From the NCBI GenBank assembly GCA_009859145.1, contig VRVR01000025.1:137491-201490 (forward strand): a stretch of DNA of 64,000 nucleotides, in the 5' to 3' direction. The notes beneath the pieces are model-generated. The model was not told the origin of the DNA. It worked only from the letters and a program-made list of their open reading frames with translations, and did no database searches. The position numbers were made by a program, and so were the translations under genes. Of this stretch, positions 57,508 through 64,000 are shown in pieces; the first letter of the stretch is position 1; each line of letters begins with the position of its first letter. The DNA is from Andalucia godoyi. Taxonomy: Eukaryota > Discoba > Jakobea > Jakobida > Andaluciidae.

Positions 57508-60500
57508 AAATCAGAACGCGATTTCGTACCTAGGTGCAGGTATTCTTGCCTTTTTTTGTTTTTGTTTTTGTTTTGTTTTCAAGAAAATGTTTAGGCGCGC
57601 TTTCTTCTTTCCTCCTTTCGTTATTAACCGACAAACCAATCAGGTGGTCAAAAAACGATCCTCTACCGGAAGAAACGCGAATTCCGACCCGCAGCTCACG
57701 AAAAGACGTCTTCGCCCGTGTCATTAACGGTGCCAAATACAAAGACCTGCAATCTCCGGAACGAACCTTGCGCAAATACGTGGGTATCTATTCCTACGAG
57801 GTCTTCGATGAGCTGAACGACTGTGAACGAAGTGTGTTGGCGGAAACCCCTGAATCATCTCGAAGTAGTCGTTCCCTTCTTCGGAAAAAACAGGATTATT
57901 GTCCAAATGGTGGCGAGATGGACGGATCCTTCTTCAAGAACACCTTCTGCAGGGTCATCCAACGACGGACCTGCATTGGTCGAAATGTTGTTCCGTCGGC
58001 AGAGATCGCGTTGTTCATTGTCACGTGATTTCTCCCGGGGTTGATTGCCAATTTGTCGAAGCGAGAAAAAATGGATGGACAGATTCCGCTCTTGTTGTGG
58101 AGTTCTTGTGCAGTCTTTGGATGTCGAATGCTACAAGACTGTAAAAAAATGCGTTTCGGTATGAGAAACAGAGAATGGGATTGATATCAGGAACATGTGT
58201 TGTTGTTGCTGGATGCCTCGGTATGGCGTCGAACGAAGGGAGACGAAGCAGACACGCAATATCTGTTGGATGCGTGGACGAACAGGTCAAGCGTGCGTTT
58301 CAGGTCACAGGGCCTGTTCTCGCTCCGGAAGAGCATGCGTGAAGCAGAGTTTGCGACGACAGAACGAGCTGCACACCAAGCTGCTGAATGCGGTTTTGGG
58401 ACAGTGGATACAATACACCCATGTTGACCGTGCGGATACTCGTGATCATGACGATGCAGAAGGCCATAAAGCAGCCGCACAGAAACAGCTGCAGAGCACG
58501 ATTGGAACGCAGTCCGACGGGAATGCATGATGTCTTCTATCCAAGCAGCAAACCGACGATTTGTCCAAAACGAACACTTCCCACTCGCCAGTGAATCAAC
58601 AGGAGATGTAAATATCATTCCTCGCTCGAAAATGTATGCATTTTAATGTCGTTATTAATATGTATTCTTAACAAAAAGGAAAGAAAGAAGAAACGACAGC
58701 CCAAAGAATGCATGTTCGTTATGTTCAAAAACAGACTCCGCTAAACCATTTGCCGGAAGCGAAGTGTTTACTTTCATCCAGCAGCGTTAGGGACAGTCAA
58801 AGTCAACCAAGAAACAAAGCACACAGCATAGAATTGAAACGAGAAACAGGGAAGCAGACCCAAAAACATGCAAAAACACACGTGCAAAAAGAACGCTGAC
58901 GCTGTGCCATTCCTCCGCCACAGCCACAAAAGATTCAAAGCTGCCAATCAGAAAGCGAGACTGCAAATACTTCCAGCAGGACAATGACAAGGTGAGCGCT
59001 GTCTTCGGCAGCAACGGAAGCGCATAACGCTGAAATGTCATGCAGACATAAAAAAAGTAAGAGTCCGTTTCATCATAAACGGCAAGAACGAACAAGGAGA
59101 AACAAATCGTCTGCATTCTGGTTACCCTCACGCAGGACAAGTCGACAACACCGTGACAATAAAGGCAGAGAAGTGTGCCGAAGCGATTTGCTGGCCGCCA
59201 AATGTTGCAGACAATATCACAACACATCTCCTTCCAAACTGTCACGAACAATTAATGCAGTTGAAATGCATTCAGTTCGAGAACAAACATTTGAATATTC
59301 CGGAAAATCGCTGCCATGTCGTTGAACACAATGACCGATTCGACAAACGGCAAGAACATGCGTAAATGACATAACAGACCAGCATAAGCACTGAATGACT
59401 TTGCTGCGATGTAAAGAACAGATGGTATCCGTATTATGCCATTTATTTTGGCACTTAGCAAAAAAGTCATCGGAGAGATCATGAGAGACAAACGAGTCTC
59501 CAATCAGTCTGATAAGCCCGATTGGCATAAAATTTAGATTTCAACCGAACATAATGCGGAATCCCAGGCGTGAGAGACAACACCAGTTTCATTCTGCTGA
59601 TTTCCGCAATGACACCTCGTCAGAAAATTTGAATGCAAGCGGAAACAAGCAACGGAAAACAGAAACGTGCCGTGTGCAATTCGAGAAACTGTTTAAAAGC
59701 CCGTGATCCACGGCTTCCATTTGAAAGCCGCTGATCCAGAAACAACAGCAGGTGCAGTTTGGCGAGCATATCCTCCAAGACTATTTGTCGTCTGCATTTT
59801 ATTTTTTTTTTGCCTTCAAGAACGCATTCCATCGCGATACTCCTCTTATTCGTTCTGTTGGTGCACCACTTTCTAATGCATTTTGGTTTTGGGTTTTCCA
59901 TCCCGCATCTTTTCATTGATCGCGTGATTGGATTATTCTGACGGACTTGCCCTCCGTAACTTGATATCTCTTGCCAAATCAGGTGTGCCAATTCGATGGT
60001 GCCTTGCTGATGTTAGCTGTTCCGATATTCATTTTGTTTTGGCTACTTATTAATAGTGAGAATGTTTCTGCTTCTGTCGTGGGAAATCACCGCTGTTGAA
60101 CCTTGCTGAAGCTTGCAGTGCATGTCATTGCGCAGTTATGTTTTCTCTCTCGTTCTTTCGTGTTCTGCTCTTTTTCCGGTGTTGTCGGAGAGCCTTCTTC
60201 TACCGGAAGGGCGTTTTCTTTTCTACAAGTGAAAGAAACAGCTACAAACATGCGGTGTCCTTGTCGGATACAATGCTCTTTTAACTTTCGATAGACTTTG
60301 ACTTATTTCCGCATCTTCCGCCGAGACTGATTCGGTGGTTGTTCTGGATCACCAAAGTGTTCTCATCTGTCATTCGATTTCTTAGTCGGGCTTTTTATCT
60401 GCATCGTACTGCGCCTGTTTTGCCGGGGGCCTTCTGCAGTCCGTGTTGAGCGGTATCTGGTTGCACGCTGCCAATGTTCCGTTTGGGTTTTTCCGGACCA

Positions 60501-61010
60501 TTGGACAATAACTGAGGAGCCGGTCTCTCTGGCTGCATCTATGACTCCGAAGGCAAGTTGAGCTGTGATCAGCGTCTTCAGTTGGTGTGGACCTCGCATT
60601 TCTGTTGGCTCTCACTCCGCAAGCATAGTGCTCTCGCACAACTTCTTTTCCAACCATTTTCTTGCTCCTCACTGACAACGATTCGAGATTTCTCCTCTTC
60701 TTCGTTCTTTTCAGTTGACGGGATCATTTTTTAGTTGGCTTTGATCACGTCTTGTTTCCCCCCATTGTTTTATCGGTTCTGCGGCAAGACACATTTTGTT
60801 TCGGTTTGCATATTGGTTTTCCCCTTCACACTGGGAAATTGTCCGCCTTCTGTAGTTGCCTGTATGTTTGTTATCGGGACTTCCAGTTCGTCTTCCTCGA
60901 GACGCATCGTTTTCTCAGCTGATTTGTTTCTTCCAGCTTTTGTTGCTGGTCTTTCTCCGTGCTTATGTCCCCCCCTCTTTACTTTTGATCAGAGTGTTAT
61001 GCATGGTTGA
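57508..61010. other. Unresolved 3.5-kb region, possibly intron-containing gene(s) or decayed mobile DNA
   Basis: No frame longer than 170 codons is open here, in contrast to the rest of the window. Protein-like segments occur on both strands. Plus: 57640-57900 (VFARVINGAKYKDLQSPERT) and a possible chain starting ATG 58223 (MASNEGRRSRHAISVG) with GT..AG-bounded gaps. Minus: hydrophobic frames near 58.3-59.5 kb (LQLFLCGCFMAFCIVMITSI; ISPMTFLLSAKINGIIRIPS) and a 91-codon frame 60382-60657. Antisense readings of one another explain part of this, and I could not choose. It may contain one or more multi-exon genes or remnants of the element that carried the serine recombinase. RNA evidence is needed to decide. 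Confidence 0.4.
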
Positions 61011-61844
61011 ATGGGTTACGTGTGCGAACTTTGCTGTCATGGGCATTCCAATTTTGTTTGCGTGAACTGCATTCAGTCGAACAAATTGGCTTTTTGTAGT
61101 CGTTTGAAGTCTTTCCACGCAGAAATCAAGAATGCAGAAAGAGCCGTCGAATCTTTCAGACTGGCGTCATCGCTTTCGAGCCAAGCGCTTTCTCGTCTGG
61201 GAGTTCTCAATGCGGGCGTGATTCGGTTGTCCAATGAAGTGAGTGGATTGCAATCGCGCATTGCGATGTTAAGGCAAAACATGAAGAAGCGCCTGGAAAG
61301 TTTCAAAGAAAAGCGAGACGCAACAAATTCCTTCGACCTGATGACCTCGCTTTCTTCCCATCGCCCTGAGACGCAGTCTCGATTTGATGGCGCTTCTTCC
61401 CTTTCAGGAATGCAAATAATCGATAATTACATGAGGAAGGCCGTACCTGCTCCTCCGTTACCTCCGCTGTCCCCGTCATCCGTGTACGACGAGCTTTGCT
61501 TTCTTGTGGAGAGAGACGGTATAGTTTTCGCCGATTTTACGAATGCAATGACAGTTGACGACTCTCTTGACCAGATCGTCTGGTTTTGCCAAGTGTTTTG
61601 TGAAAGATACCTGATTCAGGTCCCGTTTCCGAAATGGCCGACGACCCCAGCAGGTGTGATGGACAATATTCGAAGTATTGCGCTTTCCATCTCTGCAGAC
61701 ACAGCAGCGAAGGTTTCTCCGGACACCAGCAACTTGTTTCGAGCATTTAAATTGATTATTGACACTATTTCCAATAGCAATGGTCAATGCCTTCTTTCTC
61801 GGATTGACAGGAATGCGTGCAAGAACTGCAGGGACCGTCCGTGA
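61011..61844 (+). CDS. ATG14/Barkor-like autophagy protein (UVRAG/ATG14 family)
   Basis: The 277-residue protein starts at ATG 61011. The N-terminus has two CxxC pairs (C5/C8 and C17/C20; YVCELCCHGHSNFVCVNC), the zinc-like motif at the start of ATG14. A coiled coil covers about residues 40-110 (GVIRLSNEVSGLQSRIAMLR, QNMKKRLESFKEKRD). A compact C-terminal domain contains VYDELCFLVERDG and WFCQVFCERYLIQVPFPKWP, in line with the UVRAG/ATG14 region that recognises membranes. ATG14 directs the class III PI3-kinase VPS34 complex I to autophagosome sites. The protein is shorter than human ATG14 (492) but near yeast Atg14 (344). Assignment rests on architecture. Its stop is 5 bp from that of the convergent CYFIP gene. 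Confidence 0.7.
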   Translation: MGYVCELCCHGHSNFVCVNCIQSNKLAFCSRLKSFHAEIKNAERAVESFRLASSLSSQALSRLGVLNAGVIRLSNEVSGLQSRIAMLRQNMKKRLESFKEKRDATNSFDLMTSLSSHRPETQSRFDGASSLSGMQIIDNYMRKAVPAPPLPPLSPSSVYDELCFLVERDGIVFADFTNAMTVDDSLDQIVWFCQVFCERYLIQVPFPKWPTTPAGVMDNIRSIALSISADTAAKVSPDTSNLFRAFKLIIDTISNSNGQCLLSRIDRNACKNCRDRP

Positions 61845-61849
61845 CAACA

Positions 61850-64000
61850 TTATTTTTTCAACGGATTAGAGTGTTCCTTTCCTTCTTCATCTCTTCGGAC
61901 GGCTTCTTCTTGTGTGAACAGTTCATCGACAAGACACTTGTTCGTGACTGATCCTCCAGTTGACGGAACGTGCAAGACGTTTTTGTCTTGCGCTTCTCTT
62001 CGCTTGCAGTATGCAAACCGTGCCAATGACCGAGACAGTTGACCGAATAATCCGGTATCCGCCGGGTCTGGTAGCACTGCATGATCCTTTGAGCATTGAA
62101 GCATCTGCATCATCGACGTAAGCAGAGCACGACTCTTCTTGATGTTTGTCGAAGTGGCATGAAATTCAGGGTCCAACGATGGAATGTAAGAAATGTTTGA
62201 TCCCTTCTTGGAGGTGGTGGCCTTCTCAGTCGCGGCCCCGCCAAGATGATCAGTATGCCATGGGGAATCCATATTCAGCAAATTGTCATGAGTTCGAAAT
62301 ACAGACTCGTCAAATCCACCGTAGGACGTGAGTCCGTGGGTCAAAGCAGATTCTTGCAGACAAAAAACATCGTAAATTTCCGTGGAGAAATCAGTCGACA
62401 AATATGCGTCCCCCTGACCAGAGCACACAACAAGAGCACTCAACGCCAGCAAGGGACCGTCGCCCAATCTATCGAAGGGAGCCTTAAGACGATTGAACGA
62501 CAAGAACAAAACAGACACCAATCGGAAGATGTCCCTGCACATCTCTCTGGAGTCGTCAAACAGAAGGGAACCATTGGTCAATGTAGATTTCCAAGAAATC
62601 GCAAGCTCAGCTTCAACTTTCGTGAGCACGAGTTTGAGAAAGCCCCTTCTTCGGGCATCGATAACAGTTGCTAAAAAAATGGCATTACCAACTTCTTTCA
62701 AATACTGCATGACATCCTCCAAACCAGAATACTCACGAACGGACTTGAACACCAATTCATATGCCTCAAGCAGCACACTCGCACCGAATGACGGCTTTCC
62801 GATCTTCAACCGATCGGGATATGCCTTCTTCAGAGTTTCAAGCACAATCAGAAAGTTATCGCGGGTGACAGAAACGATGTATGATTCAATGTACTCTGCT
62901 AGTTTGGACTGGCCTCCGGGAGTCAAGACATCATACAACGAGTCCACAACAGAAGCATCCAACACGTCGCGATACGGATCGAACATCACGAAAAGGAGTG
63001 ACCACACAGGATCAGAAAGAGCCCACGATGGAACATCAAACTTTCGAGACTGCATACAATCAACTTGAGGAGCGACAACGGTCCATCGCAACAAACCATT
63101 CTTCAAAACATCTGATTCCCATCCCCGAACAATCCACTTCAACAGCCTCGTTGACGATTCTGAAACTTCTGAATACACAGAATCAAATGAATCAATACGG
63201 TTGTATAAGAAACGAGGAAGACAAGACAGAAGTTCCAAATACGAACATAAAACGAGAGGCGGGATGGTGCCACGTTCGCATCGGACGATAGTTCTGTCTA
63301 TCTCTTGACTCCATAAACCAAACAGCCTTTGCAGAACCCGATTGGTGACATTAACATGCCTGCCTAAAAGAGACAGCGACTGTGATTCCGAAGAGAGAAG
63401 CACATCCGTCCACAAAGTGGAGCCCAGTCGGACTGGAAGCATTGAGGTTTCTCTCAACAGATTTGCATTGGCAAATGAGAAAAACGCAGCTGACCGGACA
63501 TGGCGATACAATACCTCCGACAGAGAATACAGCAGCTGTTCGTGTACAAGGTTCGCTTCCACAGAGAGTTCGTCATACAAGTGTCTCTTTTTGAAGGCGT
63601 ACAAACTCTTCCGGGTCGCATCATTGTACACTTGCAGGGGTGAAAACAACATTGGAAAATGTCTTCCTGACTCGGATTCGACTACTTCACTCGCAATGAT
63701 CCAAGGAAGGGACATTTCAATTGGAAACGCAATCTCGTGCGCGAGTTCCAAATAAAACTCTCGAAACCACAGTTCCGACACATCTGTCACCATTCCTACA
63801 CAATCTGACCAGCGCGAAAGAAAGGGCCACGTACGAAGGACGGGTTCAATCATTTCGAGAGGGTTCAAATACTTCTTCTTCAGTCGCTTCTGATTTTTTG
63901 TGTTCCTCGGAGAAACAAACCAACTGGTCAAAATCTGAAGCAGATACAGTTGACTCTCTGAAGGTCGGACTTTTGCTGGGCGAATATCAACAATCTTTGC
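61850..64000 (-). CDS. CYFIP: CYFIP/Sra-1/PIR121, WAVE regulatory complex subunit, N-terminus beyond the window
   Basis: The minus frame is open from the right edge to the stop at 61850 (716 residues seen); no ATG start is visible, so the N-terminal part lies outside. Family landmarks appear in order: VRPSESQLYLLQILTSWF, VSELWFREFYLELAHEIAFP, IEMSLPWIIASEVVESE, PLQVYNDATRKSLYAFKKRH, LYDELSVEANLVHEQLLYSL, LGRHVNVTNRVLQRLFGLW and LKEVGNAIFLATVIDARRRG. Human CYFIP1 is about 1250 residues, so roughly the C-terminal 55-60% is here. CYFIP binds Rac-GTP and holds the WAVE complex inactive until signalling releases it to activate Arp2/3. The C-terminal ~120 residues are more divergent, with disordered acidic ends. 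Confidence 0.9.
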   Translation of the reverse strand, partial: AKIVDIRPAKVRPSESQLYLLQILTSWFVSPRNTKNQKRLKKKYLNPLEMIEPVLRTWPFLSRWSDCVGMVTDVSELWFREFYLELAHEIAFPIEMSLPWIIASEVVESESGRHFPMLFSPLQVYNDATRKSLYAFKKRHLYDELSVEANLVHEQLLYSLSEVLYRHVRSAAFFSFANANLLRETSMLPVRLGSTLWTDVLLSSESQSLSLLGRHVNVTNRVLQRLFGLWSQEIDRTIVRCERGTIPPLVLCSYLELLSCLPRFLYNRIDSFDSVYSEVSESSTRLLKWIVRGWESDVLKNGLLRWTVVAPQVDCMQSRKFDVPSWALSDPVWSLLFVMFDPYRDVLDASVVDSLYDVLTPGGQSKLAEYIESYIVSVTRDNFLIVLETLKKAYPDRLKIGKPSFGASVLLEAYELVFKSVREYSGLEDVMQYLKEVGNAIFLATVIDARRRGFLKLVLTKVEAELAISWKSTLTNGSLLFDDSREMCRDIFRLVSVLFLSFNRLKAPFDRLGDGPLLALSALVVCSGQGDAYLSTDFSTEIYDVFCLQESALTHGLTSYGGFDESVFRTHDNLLNMDSPWHTDHLGGAATEKATTSKKGSNISYIPSLDPEFHATSTNIKKSRALLTSMMQMLQCSKDHAVLPDPADTGLFGQLSRSLARFAYCKRREAQDKNVLHVPSTGGSVTNKCLVDELFTQEEAVRRDEEGKEHSNPLKK

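Noticed and set aside
63920-63935. Start of the CYFIP gene near 63931
   Set aside because: The codon there is TTG and the frame, with family-conserved residues, continues to the window edge, so the gene is truncated by the window rather than starting here.

Overview
This is nuclear DNA from a unicellular, probably flagellated eukaryote. It carries about 25 protein genes, including RNA polymerase II subunit RPB2, CAND1, VPS72/YL1, a peroxisomal acyl-CoA oxidase, NPL4, BBS2 and a WAVE-complex CYFIP/Sra-1 protein. Genes are tightly packed on both strands and nearly all are single open frames. Only one intron could be demonstrated with matching splice sites and phase, in the SHIPPO-repeat gene at 42934-43770. 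BBS2 (BBSome) and the SHIPPO protein point to a cilium or flagellum. The species cannot be named from the sequence; an intron-poor free-living flagellate would fit.

Layout. 1-3585: C-terminally cut, low-complexity Ser/Pro/Arg protein (minus). 4.4-10.5 kb: double-SAM protein with a CaaX end, a Cys-rich membrane-type protein and a secreted S53 protease. 10.5-12.3 kb: gene-poor stretch ending in a decayed Fanzor/TnpB-type element (copy A), which abuts VPS72 (12389-13960). 14.1-18.7 kb: acyl-CoA oxidase with a PTS2 signal and a CTL/SLC44 transporter. 19.1-26.8 kb: a 1960-residue LRR-C2 protein and a coiled-coil protein. 27.2-36.1 kb: BRX1, CAND1 and RPB2. 36.3-39.0 kb: a small candidate gene and an LRR dual-specificity phosphatase. 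40.0-40.6 kb: Fanzor relic copy B. 40.8-51.4 kb: PLP aminotransferase, SHIPPO protein, two unknowns, a small protein with a perfect VCP-interacting motif, a RING-H2 protein, an atypical tandem-DBD E2F and an LYR-like protein. 51.75-52.3 kb: Fanzor relic copy C. 52.3-57 kb: NDUFAF6-like, BBS2 and NPL4. 57.2-57.5 kb: a fragment of an IS607-type serine recombinase. 57.5-61.0 kb: unresolved. 61.0-64.0 kb: an ATG14-like protein tail-to-tail with the partial CYFIP gene.

The most notable system is the mobile DNA. Three dispersed, internally deleted relics share termini and together preserve the N-terminal IS605-OrfB-like motif, the zinc ribbon and the final RuvC DRD motif of a Fanzor, the eukaryotic relative of the RNA-guided nuclease TnpB. 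Two of them end in a conserved block plus a subterminal hairpin, where a guide-RNA scaffold would be expected. A separate serine-recombinase fragment of the family that mobilises IS607-type TnpB/Fanzor elements lies at 57.4 kb. All copies here look dead or non-autonomous; a full-length parent should be sought elsewhere in the genome.
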